This document shows, piece by piece, positions 5,012 through 11,339 of a DNA stretch of 11,339 nt. Numbering within the stretch: the first letter of the stretch is position 1; each line of letters opens with the position of its first letter. The notes below the pieces were generated by a model that did no database searches, was not told the DNA's origin, and worked only from the letters and a program-made list of their open reading frames with translations. The DNA lies in the NCBI GenBank assembly GCA_022736535.1, contig DZCT01000134.1, positions 1 to 11,339 on the forward strand, in the 5' to 3' direction. This DNA comes from Desulfatirhabdium butyrativorans. GTDB taxonomy: Bacteria > Desulfobacterota > Desulfobacteria > Desulfobacterales > JAIFKL01. The position numbers were made by a program, and so were the translations under genes.

Positions 5012-6700
5012 TCATAAAAACAGCTTGGTCACAACCTTTGTCGCCTTCTCGGTGACGTATTCCACATTTTTTACAGCCATCAGCGCAAATACCCCAAGCA
5101 GACTGAATCCGATGCTGAGAAAAATAAATGTCAGCACCAGTTCGATTTTCTGTTTTAATTTATCCATGCGGCGATAATAAACATTCGGAATCGTTGCAAG
5201 GACAGCGACCCCCAGCAGCGTTTCAATATCTTCGGGTCTCCGCAGGGAAGTATCGAGAAAATCCAGCAGAAAAATCAGGCCGCCCCCGAGTCCGAGTCCG
5301 CCTGCCAGACACATCGCCAGCAGCTTTTTTATATCAGGCGACACCGGTTTTTTGGGAACTTGTGCAGAATCCAATACACGGAATTTCTTTCCTTTTGATT
5401 TCATTTCCATGCTGACCGCAATATCCGCGTCCAATTTTCTGGTAAGCAGCTTGTTGTAAGAATCTTTGATATTCTCATAATCTCTGCTCAGGGTCAGAAG
5501 TTCCTGCTCTCTTTTCGGCGTGTCTTCTATCCGTTTTTCATATTCTTTGATCTGAACGCTTATTGCCGCAATATCCTCTTCAAGCCCTTTTATGGTTCTG
5601 AGCGCTTCATCATACTGAATTGCCATGTCTTTCAACTGATGCTCTTTTGTTTCTTTAAACTTGGCGATAATCAGATCCGCCTCTCCTTTTTTCTTCTTTT
5701 TCTTGGGAGTTTCAGGCTGCGGTTCTGCCGACTTTTCATTTTCTGCACGTTTTGCTTCTGCCTCAACTTCCGCTTCGGCCTCGGCAATCCGTTTTTTCAC
5801 TTTAATGACATCCGGATGTTTTTCAGTATATCTGCCGGTAATTTTTGCATATTCATCTTTCAACAGTCTTAATCTTATGACGCTGTCAGGCTCTTTTTTT
5901 GCAATTTCCTCCGGAACTTCCGCTTCTCCGGAGGCATAGCTTTCCAATTCCCGGCGGATATCTGACATCTGACTTTCCAACTGAATTTTCCTGACGTTTT
6001 CATCTCTCAGACTTTCCTGCTTTGTGTTCATCTGATTCCGCAGTCCCAGAAGCATTCCCAGATTGGAATTCAACTGTTCGGGAAGCCCGCCCATAAAAGA
6101 AGTGCGATATTCTTTAAGCGCATTTTCAACTTTTATCAGATTTTCCGACTTGCTTTTGAGTTCCTCCTGAAGAAATTTGCTTGCCGCATAAACTTCCTCC
6201 CTCATAAGCTTTATGCTTTCATTGATGAAATATTCAGCAAGGATATTCACCGCTTTTGTGATTTTATCCGGGTCTTTTCCCGCAAAAGAGATGGTGAAAG
6301 ACTCGGGACCGCTTCGGGACGACTTGACCTCCACATTCATATTCTGGCGGACATTGCTAATTTTTTCTTCTAAAAGCATGTTTTTATATTCAGGCTCTGT
6401 AAAAAGTTCTGCCTTTACGATGACCTGTTCAAGATAGCTGCGGCTTTTGACCTGCTGAGTGATGGTGCTGACTCTTTCTTTGACAGTCACTTCTGTGAGC
6501 GGTTCTACATATTTGTCGGGAATGCTTTGGGGTTCGACCAGAATCAGCGTGTCGGATTTGTAAATTCTCGGAAGCGTGACCGAAAGATATATCCCTGTTA
6601 TCATGGAAAGACAGAAGGAAATAATCAGCAGCCAGCGCCGCCTCAGCACCAAGTCCACATAATAGTCAACTTTTATTGATTTCGGGGCTTCTTCAGCCAT
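5012..6700 (-). CDS. Chain-length determinant / polysaccharide co-polymerase (Wzz-GNVR type), kinase activator
   Basis: This inner-membrane protein is predicted to set polymer length and to activate the separate tyrosine kinases encoded just downstream. It has 562 residues. The first membrane segment is at about 22-42, after a short cytoplasmic start. A Wzz-like periplasmic domain (about 45-160) is followed by a long charged, probably coiled-coil region (about 165-420), a Pro-rich GNVR-like block LDSAQVPKKPVSP (443-455), and a second membrane segment at about 460-480. The cytoplasmic segment LDTSLRRPEDIETLLGV (482-498) precedes a third membrane segment (about 519-543) and a short tail. No Walker motifs are present, so the kinase domain is split off, as in Firmicutes CapA/CapB and the exosortase-linked TIGR03007 type. 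The coiled coil holds an odd Pro/Lys patch with six lysines in a row (333-338). The ATG at 6700 has AGGAG 9 bases upstream. Confidence 0.92.
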   Translation of the reverse strand: MAEEAPKSIKVDYYVDLVLRRRWLLIISFCLSMITGIYLSVTLPRIYKSDTLILVEPQSIPDKYVEPLTEVTVKERVSTITQQVKSRSYLEQVIVKAELFTEPEYKNMLLEEKISNVRQNMNVEVKSSRSGPESFTISFAGKDPDKITKAVNILAEYFINESIKLMREEVYAASKFLQEELKSKSENLIKVENALKEYRTSFMGGLPEQLNSNLGMLLGLRNQMNTKQESLRDENVRKIQLESQMSDIRRELESYASGEAEVPEEIAKKEPDSVIRLRLLKDEYAKITGRYTEKHPDVIKVKKRIAEAEAEVEAEAKRAENEKSAEPQPETPKKKKKKGEADLIIAKFKETKEHQLKDMAIQYDEALRTIKGLEEDIAAISVQIKEYEKRIEDTPKREQELLTLSRDYENIKDSYNKLLTRKLDADIAVSMEMKSKGKKFRVLDSAQVPKKPVSPDIKKLLAMCLAGGLGLGGGLIFLLDFLDTSLRRPEDIETLLGVAVLATIPNVYYRRMDKLKQKIELVLTFIFLSIGFSLLGVFALMAVKNVEYVTEKATKVVTKLFL

Positions 6701-6814
6701 GGCGGTTTTCTCCTGAAAAGGGTCTCAAAATTTTCAGATATCAATCGCTTTCTCAGCGCGGTCCGGGCTAAAAACAGATAAATCCGCTTTGCCGATTTTC
6801 ACTTTTAATCTTCA

Positions 6815-6843
6815 AATTAACATATTCTGAGTATGATTGACAA
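6815..6843 (-). promoter_or_regulatory. Possible sigma70-type promoter for the EPS operon
   Basis: On the minus strand TTGTCA (6838-6843) is followed after exactly 17 bases by TTAATT (6815-6820), about 115 bases before the ATG at 6700. The -35 is good (5 of 6) and the -10 is poor (3 of 6). It lies between the palindrome at 6879-6952 and the first eps gene, the expected place for an operon promoter. Weak evidence only. Confidence 0.3.
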
Positions 6844-6878
6844 GGCTTATCTTCAGATTAATTTGTGAAACACGGAAA

Positions 6879-6952
6879 CAGGTGACAGGTTGCAGGTGAC
6901 AGGTTGCAGGTCATCTGTCGCCTGCAACCTGCAACCTGCAACCTGTCACCTG
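6879..6952. repeat. Heptamer-array palindrome after the M48 protease gene
   Basis: Two 32-base arms, 6879-6910 and 6921-6952, are inverted copies with 30 of 32 positions matching, separated by 10 bases. Each arm is a tandem array of 7-base units (CAGGTGA / CAGGTTG, and CCTGCAA / CCTGTCA on the other side). It begins 5 bases beyond the protease stop codon (6958-6960). It can form a very strong hairpin in either transcript. On the minus strand only three T residues follow, so a classic terminator is not clear. Confidence 0.85.
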
Positions 6953-6957
6953 CAATT

Positions 6958-8304
6958 CTATTTCTGCGTTTTGATATATCCCCATTCCGTCAGACGCTGA
7001 TACGCATGTTTTGCGTTATCTCCTTTATTGACAGACTGAAGATAACGCTTATATTCGGCGGCGGACTGATCCCGGCGTCCCATTCCCTCCAGCGCGGCGC
7101 CTTTAAAAAATGCAATACTGGGATTGCCGCGCAGCAGTTGCTCGCTTTTGCTGAAATCCTGATAAGCAGAATCAAAGCTGTTTCCCCTGAGTTTGGCAAA
7201 CCCGCTCATATAATAAGCCTGCGCCTCTCTCGGATACGCCTGCTTTGCCTGATCCGCGTAGGCTTGCGCTTCGTCATTGTTGCCCTGAGCCAACTGGCAT
7301 TTCGCCATCATCAGAAGTCCGGCATAATCATCGGGAGTCTGTTTCAACGCTTTCCGAAGATAGCTTTCAGCCTCATCGTAGTTTTGCGTTGCCATTGCCG
7401 TGTCGCTTTTCTGCATGGCTTCAATCGCCTCTTTGATTGCCCGGAGCCTTGAGGTGCTGTCCATGTAACGCTCTTTATTCAAAGGCAGATTTTGGGAAGA
7501 CTGATATTTGGTCCGTGCATTTTCCTGCGCGGTGCGGAAGCGTTCATCGCTCATGGGATGCGTGGAAAACAGCAGGTCGGTCGCTCCGGATTTGTGTTTG
7601 GAAAGGCTGTTGAGCATTTCCATCAGCCCCACAAAGCCCTGCGTGCTGTAACCGGACTGAACCATATACTGATTTCCCAGCGCGTCGGCTTCCCGCTCGT
7701 TGTCCCTGCTGTACGAAGCCAGCAGCGCGCCCGCGCCCAGCATTCCCAACTGTTGCGCCAGATCTGAATATTGCGAATATTTCTGGCCCACATACGCCGT
7801 GACGCCGGAAAGCAGAAGCCCGGCCAGCGTGCTTTTTGACATCTGCTGCGCTGTGTGGCGGGCGTTGACATGCCCCAGTTCGTGACCCAGCAGCGCGGCA
7901 AGTTCGGCTTCATTGTCCATCTTCAGCAGAATGCCCCGTGTGGCGGCAATGCTGCCGCCGGGAAAGGCATAGGCATTGATATAAGTTGCGTTTACGCCTT
8001 GAAACGAATAGGGCATTTTCGGGCGATGGGTATGCGGAATCAGGTTTCTGCCGACCTGACTGATGTAACTGTTCAGCGCCTTATCTTGGAGAATGCCGTA
8101 ATCTGATGAGAACTGATGAGGGGAATTTTGTTTGTCTATCTGAATTTCCGAAGTTTCGGAGACAAGCATCAACTGATTTTTGCCGGTGACCGGATTGACA
8201 GCGCATCCCGCGGCAAAACCTGCCGCGGACATTCCGGTCAGCCATAAGAATTTCCGGCGGGTCATCTGATGTGTTCCGGAATTTTTGAAAGAATTACTTT
8301 TCAT
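6958..8304 (-). CDS. M48-family zinc metalloprotease, Tat-type lipoprotein with C-terminal TPR region
   Basis: This is a predicted periplasmic, membrane-anchored protease of the M48 (BepA/LoiP-like) family, whose known members act in envelope protein quality control. The start is taken as ATG 8304, with AGGGGG five bases upstream; an ATG at 8328 would add eight residues and has no such site. Numbered from 8304 (448 residues), MTRRKFLWL (14-22) is a twin-arginine signal followed by a hydrophobic stretch and AAG before Cys34, a probable lipidation site. The zinc site is HELGH (141-145) with the third ligand in NEREADALG (202-210). A helical TPR-like region, with repeats such as YDEAESYLRKALKQTPDD, fills about 290-430. 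It is on the eps strand but separated by 257 bp and a strong palindrome, so it is probably its own unit. Target proteins are unknown. Confidence 0.92.
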   Translation of the reverse strand: MKSNSFKNSGTHQMTRRKFLWLTGMSAAGFAAGCAVNPVTGKNQLMLVSETSEIQIDKQNSPHQFSSDYGILQDKALNSYISQVGRNLIPHTHRPKMPYSFQGVNATYINAYAFPGGSIAATRGILLKMDNEAELAALLGHELGHVNARHTAQQMSKSTLAGLLLSGVTAYVGQKYSQYSDLAQQLGMLGAGALLASYSRDNEREADALGNQYMVQSGYSTQGFVGLMEMLNSLSKHKSGATDLLFSTHPMSDERFRTAQENARTKYQSSQNLPLNKERYMDSTSRLRAIKEAIEAMQKSDTAMATQNYDEAESYLRKALKQTPDDYAGLLMMAKCQLAQGNNDEAQAYADQAKQAYPREAQAYYMSGFAKLRGNSFDSAYQDFSKSEQLLRGNPSIAFFKGAALEGMGRRDQSAAEYKRYLQSVNKGDNAKHAYQRLTEWGYIKTQK

Positions 8305-8309
8305 AGTTG

Positions 8310-8315
8310 CCCCCT
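8310..8315 (-). promoter_or_regulatory. Ribosome binding site deciding the M48 start
   Basis: AGGGGG on the minus strand lies five bases before ATG 8304. No comparable site precedes the in-frame ATG at 8328, so the shorter protein is preferred. Confidence 0.6.
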
Positions 8316-8348
8316 GTGATGATTTCATCTGTAACTAAGCGTTGCTAT

Positions 8349-8490
8349 GGTAGGGCGGGGTTACGCCCAATGCCATTAAGGCAGGTGTTGGGGTTCGCAG
8401 GCTCACCCCAACCTACATTTCTGCATTTCGGTGATGTTGTCCGCTATATTTTTCTCTTAACTTAACGGCATTGGGGGTTACGCCCCCGCC
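8349..8490. repeat. MITE-like element with imperfect ~30-bp terminal inverted repeats
   Basis: The left end (8349-8380) and right end (8461-8490) are imperfect inverted copies. Both contain the GC-rich GGG..TTACGCCC block and a shared CTTAA(T/C)GGCATTGGG segment. Inside, GTTGGGGT (8387-8394) and ACCCCAAC (8405-8412) form a further perfect 8-bp stem. No coding capacity and no obvious target-site duplication were found. It fits a small non-autonomous or REP-like repeat. Confidence 0.55.
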
Positions 8491-8551
8491 GTTCCGGATC
8501 TGTGTTCGTCGAAAAAATTGCGAAACCATTTTATAAAATCAGGCATTTTCA

Positions 8552-8563
8552 CACTCCGGAGTG
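8552..8563. repeat. 12-bp perfect palindrome CACTCCGGAGTG
   Basis: This is a fully self-complementary 12-mer in the spacer upstream of the VIT-VWA gene. The same core sits at the start of the hairpin repeat near 3055. It could be a repeat remnant or a dimeric protein site; 28 bases separate it from the candidate -35 at 8591. Confidence 0.4.
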
Positions 8564-8590
8564 CATTCTCCGCAAAATTAATTCCTGATC

Positions 8591-8620
8591 TTGACAATAA
8601 CGATTTAATTTCAATAGTCT
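8591..8620 (+). promoter_or_regulatory. Candidate promoter for the VIT-VWA gene
   Basis: A perfect TTGACA at 8591-8596 is followed by only a weak -10, TAGTCT at 8615-8620, with an 18-base spacer. A second weaker candidate is TTGCCA (8668-8673) with TAATGT (8691-8696) at 17 bases. Either would give an untranslated leader of some tens of bases to about 150 bases. Confidence 0.3.
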
Positions 8621-8716
8621 TTTTAATATATCAAGATTATGCCGAAATGTCAATATTCAGAAAACGGTTGCCATGATTTGTTTTTTATATTAATGTCTAT
8701 GGGAAATTGGGAAGGG

Positions 8717-8744
8717 GCAGAGAGGCATTTCCGTGCATCTCTGC
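8717..8744 (+). promoter_or_regulatory. Leader hairpin upstream of the VIT-VWA start
   Basis: GCAGAGA (8717-8723) pairs perfectly with TCTCTGC (8738-8744), with a further GCA/TGC pairing inside. An A-rich stretch follows, not a T run, so it is not a terminator. It could affect mRNA stability or translation of the gene at 8778. Confidence 0.35.
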
Positions 8745-8777
8745 TGAAAAAAACAAAACCAAAAGGAGGATGTATTC

Positions 8778-11249
8778 ATGAAACATCAGAAGAAAAACAC
8801 AGCCATGCTGATACCGATCCTGAGTTGGGCAACCATACAGGCTGCCTGTCTTTGCGGAGCAGCCGCGGCTCAGGGACTTCCGGAGACGGCCGACAAAACC
8901 CTGTCGCCGTATTTTCTGGTAAAAAGCGATGATCCCACGGTGGATCAACTGCCGCTCAAGTCCACTGTCGCGGCGGTGAACATCGCGGGCGTGATTGCCG
9001 ATGTGAAAGTCACGCAGGAATACAAAAACGAGGGAAAACAGACCATTGAGGCGATTTATGTTTTTCCCGCGTCCACCAGAGCCTCGGTTTACGGCATGAA
9101 AATGACCATCGGCGAGCGCACCATTGTCGCCAAAATTCAGGAAAAGCAGAAAGCCAGAGAAGAGTATGAACAGGCAAAACAGGAGGGCAAAAGTGCATCG
9201 CTGCTGGAGCAGCAGCGTCCCAATGTGTTTCAGATGAATGTCGCCAATATTCTGCCGGGCGATCTGATCAAAGTGGAAATGAGCTACACGGAACTGCTGA
9301 TTCCCACGGACAGCGTGTATGAATTTGTTTATCCCACAGTGGTGGGACCCCGGTATTCCAATCAGCCGGAAGCAACCGCGCCGTCTTCGGAACAGTGGAT
9401 CAAAAATCCCTATCTCCATGAAGGCGAAGCTCCGCCCTATACTTTTGATATTAAAGTCAGTCTTTCCGGCAGCATGGCGATTCAGGATGTTGCCAGTAAT
9501 TCGCATAAGATAAACGTCAACTATGATCCCAATCGTGTTTTTGCCACGGTAAATCTTGATCCTTCGGAAAAAACGGGCGGAAACCGGGATTATATCCTGA
9601 AATACCGGCTTGCGGGCGGCAAAATCGAATCGGGCTTGCTGTTGTACAAAGGCGAAAGCGAAAATTTCTTTCTGCTGATGGTTCAGCCCCCGCAACGAAT
9701 CACGCCGGTGCAGATTCCGGCGCGGGAATATGTTTTTATTGTTGATGTTTCCGGGTCCATGCACGGCTTTCCGCTCAATGTTTCCAAAAAAGTGCTGAAA
9801 GACCTGATCGGGAATCTCCGGGCTTCGGATACCTTCAATGTGCTGCTGTTCTCCGGCGTGTCTGCACTCTGGTCAAAGCAGTCTTTACCGGCAAATCCGG
9901 AAAATATCGCCAACGCCATACAGTTCATAGACCAGCAGCAGGGCGGCGGCGGAACCGAACTGCTTCCCGCGCTGAATCAGGCATTGAATCTGCCGGAAAA
10001 CAAAGACAGTTCCCGGTCTTTTGTGATCGTGACAGACGGTTATGTTTCTGTGGAAAAAGAAGCATTTGACCTGATTCGCAAGAGTCTCGGCAAAGCGAAT
10101 ATGTTCGCCTTCGGCATCGGCTCAAGCGTCAACCGTTATATCATCGAAGGCATGGCAAGAGTGGGCATGGGAGAGCCTTTTATCATCACAAATGAGGGAG
10201 AGGCGCCCGCAAAAGCGGAGAAATTCCGCAAATACATCCAGACGCCGGTGCTGGCCCGCGCCAAGATTGCTTTCAGCGGATTTGATGTGCATGACGTGGA
10301 GCCGCCGGGCATTCCTGATGTGCTGGCAGAGCGGCCTGTGATTGTTTTCGGAAAATGGAAAGGCGAACCCAAAGGGAAAATTCAGCTTACGGGTGTTTCC
10401 GGGGATCAGACTTATGAAAAAAGTTTTGACGTGAGCCAGTTCAAACCGGTTGAGGTCAATTCCGCGCTTCGCTATCTGTGGGCAAGGCACAAAATCAGCC
10501 TGCTTTCGGATTACAGCAGCGTTGACAGCAGCGAATCTGTGGTCAAAGAAATTACCGATTTGGGTCTGAAATACAATCTGCTGACCCAATACACCTCGTT
10601 TGTCGCTATTGACAGTCTGGTACGCAACAAAGACGGCAAATCCACGACGGTGAAACAGCCGTTGCCCCTGCCGCAGGGTGTTTCCGATTACGCCGTCGGC
10701 GGTGTTCAGCGGGGAATGATGGCGAAATCAGCGCCTCGGAGTCTCAGTTTCGCGCCGATGATGCAGATGAGAGAAGCCGCCGCGCCCCCGCCCTCGCCGG
10801 AAATGGCGGCTCTGCCCGAACCTTCGGAGCCGATTCCCTTTACCGAGGCAAACGACACGGATGAATTTATTGCAAAAGAAGAGGAAAAAGCGGATAAAAA
10901 AGCCATCACCATTGCGGGCGCTGTAACGCTGACTGTCCAGGAAGATAAAATAAAGGTGACAGCAGGCGCTTTGACGGTAAAGCAGGTTCAGGAAGTGATT
11001 CAGCAGAACCTCAAAGCGATTGAACTTTGCCGCCAGACCGCTTTGCAGAAAAATCCTGCATTGAAAGCAGACGCGGTTCTGAAAGTGACGATTGACGGTT
11101 CCGGCAAGGTGACATCAGCGGAATTTGTTTCCAAAGACTTGAAAGATGAAGTCCTGAAAGCCTGCATTGAGGCGGCGGTGAAACTGTGGAAATTCCCTGC
11201 TCCCGCAGACGGAAAACCGGTCTCGTTTGAATGGGTGATAACACTTTAA
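8778..11249 (+). CDS. VIT and von Willebrand factor A domain protein with AgmX/PglI-like C-terminal tail
   Basis: This is an exported protein of 823 residues. AAGGAGG eight bases before the ATG fixes the start. A long signal sequence (about 1-31, ending AAAAQG) directs export. A VIT domain spans about 45-175, including EYKNEGKQTIEAIYVFP and the PGDLIKVEMSY end. A VWA domain follows at about 315-490, with the metal-site motifs DVSGSM (323-328), the Thr of GGGGTEL (393) and TDGY (419-422), so metal-dependent ligand binding is likely. After a beta-rich region and a Pro/Ala/Glu-rich linker (about 640-715), the last 91 residues (733-823) hold two cysteines (C751, C796) and the LWKFPAP block, closely resembling the AgmX/PglI C-terminal domain. 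VIT-VWA proteins of marine proteobacteria commonly end in a sortase signal; none is present here. Ligand and exact location are unknown. The domain calls are confident; the role is not. Confidence 0.9.
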   Translation: MKHQKKNTAMLIPILSWATIQAACLCGAAAAQGLPETADKTLSPYFLVKSDDPTVDQLPLKSTVAAVNIAGVIADVKVTQEYKNEGKQTIEAIYVFPASTRASVYGMKMTIGERTIVAKIQEKQKAREEYEQAKQEGKSASLLEQQRPNVFQMNVANILPGDLIKVEMSYTELLIPTDSVYEFVYPTVVGPRYSNQPEATAPSSEQWIKNPYLHEGEAPPYTFDIKVSLSGSMAIQDVASNSHKINVNYDPNRVFATVNLDPSEKTGGNRDYILKYRLAGGKIESGLLLYKGESENFFLLMVQPPQRITPVQIPAREYVFIVDVSGSMHGFPLNVSKKVLKDLIGNLRASDTFNVLLFSGVSALWSKQSLPANPENIANAIQFIDQQQGGGGTELLPALNQALNLPENKDSSRSFVIVTDGYVSVEKEAFDLIRKSLGKANMFAFGIGSSVNRYIIEGMARVGMGEPFIITNEGEAPAKAEKFRKYIQTPVLARAKIAFSGFDVHDVEPPGIPDVLAERPVIVFGKWKGEPKGKIQLTGVSGDQTYEKSFDVSQFKPVEVNSALRYLWARHKISLLSDYSSVDSSESVVKEITDLGLKYNLLTQYTSFVAIDSLVRNKDGKSTTVKQPLPLPQGVSDYAVGGVQRGMMAKSAPRSLSFAPMMQMREAAAPPPSPEMAALPEPSEPIPFTEANDTDEFIAKEEEKADKKAITIAGAVTLTVQEDKIKVTAGALTVKQVQEVIQQNLKAIELCRQTALQKNPALKADAVLKVTIDGSGKVTSAEFVSKDLKDEVLKACIEAAVKLWKFPAPADGKPVSFEWVITL

Positions 11250-11257
11250 TATTTTTC

Positions 11258-11334
11258 CACGAATGAACACAAATTTTTCTCGAATGAAAAAACACGAAAA
11301 AAATACTCTCGTTCCCACGCTCCGCGTGGGAACG
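11258..11334. repeat. GC palindrome with ATTCGTG-type tail (copy 2, inverted)
   Basis: CGTTCCCACGC at 11310-11320 and its complement at 11324-11334 form an 11-bp perfect stem with a TCC loop. To its left, reading inverted, lies a tail ending CCACGAATGAACAC (11258-11271), matching the tail of the copy at 3135-3204. On the minus strand the stem is followed within a few bases by a T-rich run (11301-11307), so it could also terminate minus-strand transcription from beyond the right edge. It lies just past the VIT-VWA stop. Confidence 0.7.
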
Positions 11335-11339
11335 TCTCT

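Larger units (their letters stand above)
8329..8777. other. 449-bp divergent intergenic region with repeat element and leader
   Basis: The gap between the two divergent genes holds no credible coding sequence. It contains the MITE-like element at 8349-8490, the 12-bp palindrome CACTCCGGAGTG at 8552-8563, an AT-rich stretch at 8565-8700 with a candidate plus-strand promoter, and a hairpin leader with a strong ribosome binding site before 8778. I see no clear promoter for the minus-strand protease. Confidence 0.7.

Noticed and set aside
6879..6952. CRISPR-like array
   Set aside because: The repeated units are 7 bases with no spacers and reverse direction in the middle. This is a palindrome of tandem heptamers, not repeat-spacer DNA.
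6879..6952. Sigma-54 promoter in the repeat (GG and GC elements)
   Set aside because: The GG-to-GC spacing does not match the required ten bases, and the apparent match only reflects the repeated heptamers.
6904..7452. 182-codon plus-strand frame opposite the protease TPR region
   Set aside because: It begins inside the heptamer palindrome and is otherwise the complement of the protease; no coding support.
8349..8490. Riboswitch or structured RNA upstream of the VIT-VWA gene
   Set aside because: The stems are perfect or near-perfect terminal inverted repeats typical of small mobile repeats, and no known aptamer core is recognisable.
8639..8932. 97-codon plus-strand frame upstream of and overlapping the VIT-VWA start
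   Set aside because: It has no ribosome binding site, runs out of frame through the signal peptide of the real gene and reads through the leader hairpin; no protein family is suggested.
8697..9764. Long open frame (355 codons) on the minus strand opposite the VIT-VWA gene
   Set aside because: It is fully antisense to a clear domain-rich gene, has no ribosome binding site or recognisable domain, and its composition (many Arg/Phe/His) is what the complement of a coding frame gives.

Overview
The window looks like chromosomal DNA of a Gram-negative bacterium. It carries an outer-membrane polysaccharide export lipoprotein, a predicted outer-membrane beta-barrel, a Tat-exported lipoprotein protease and a periplasmic or surface VWA protein. 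The eps genes match, by recalled motifs and gene content, the set that accompanies exosortase/PEP-CTERM exopolysaccharide loci. Intergenic DNA is dense in small palindromic repeats of the kind seen in large environmental genomes. A sulfate-reducing Desulfobacterota-type host is my best guess, but this is inference from gene style and repeats and has no marker-gene support.

Minus strand, read right to left (about 6700 down to the left edge): a six-gene exopolysaccharide block. The order is a chain-length determinant/co-polymerase with three membrane segments (5012-6700), two tandem paralogous tyrosine-autokinase ATPases (4079-4939 and 3225-4064), a membrane-bound initiating sugar transferase (1512-2906), a Wza-like export lipoprotein (523-1371) and the start of a predicted outer-membrane beta-barrel protein cut by the left edge (1-445). 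The transferase would load the first sugar phosphate onto undecaprenyl phosphate. The chain-length protein and the separate kinases would control polymerisation, and the lipoprotein and barrel would form the outer-membrane exit. No exosortase, polymerase, flippase or PEP-CTERM protein is in the window.

Upstream of that block, on the same strand, is an M48 zinc metalloprotease with a Tat lipoprotein signal and a TPR tail (6958-8304). Divergent to it is a VIT-VWA protein with an AgmX/PglI-like C-terminal tail (8778-11249).

The least ordinary part is the DNA between genes. Three gene ends (after the stops at 523, 5012 and 6958) are followed at once by palindromes built from opposed arrays of 7-bp units. 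A 32-bp hairpin-forming repeat is duplicated with an 80-bp period between kinase and transferase. A second palindrome family occurs at 3135 and 11310 in opposite orientations with the same flanking motif. A MITE-like 142-bp inverted-repeat element lies at 8349-8490. Two proteins carry in-frame internal duplications (24 codons in one kinase, 28 codons in the export-protein linker). I found no convincing new defence or mobile system. No tRNA, rRNA or CRISPR array was seen.
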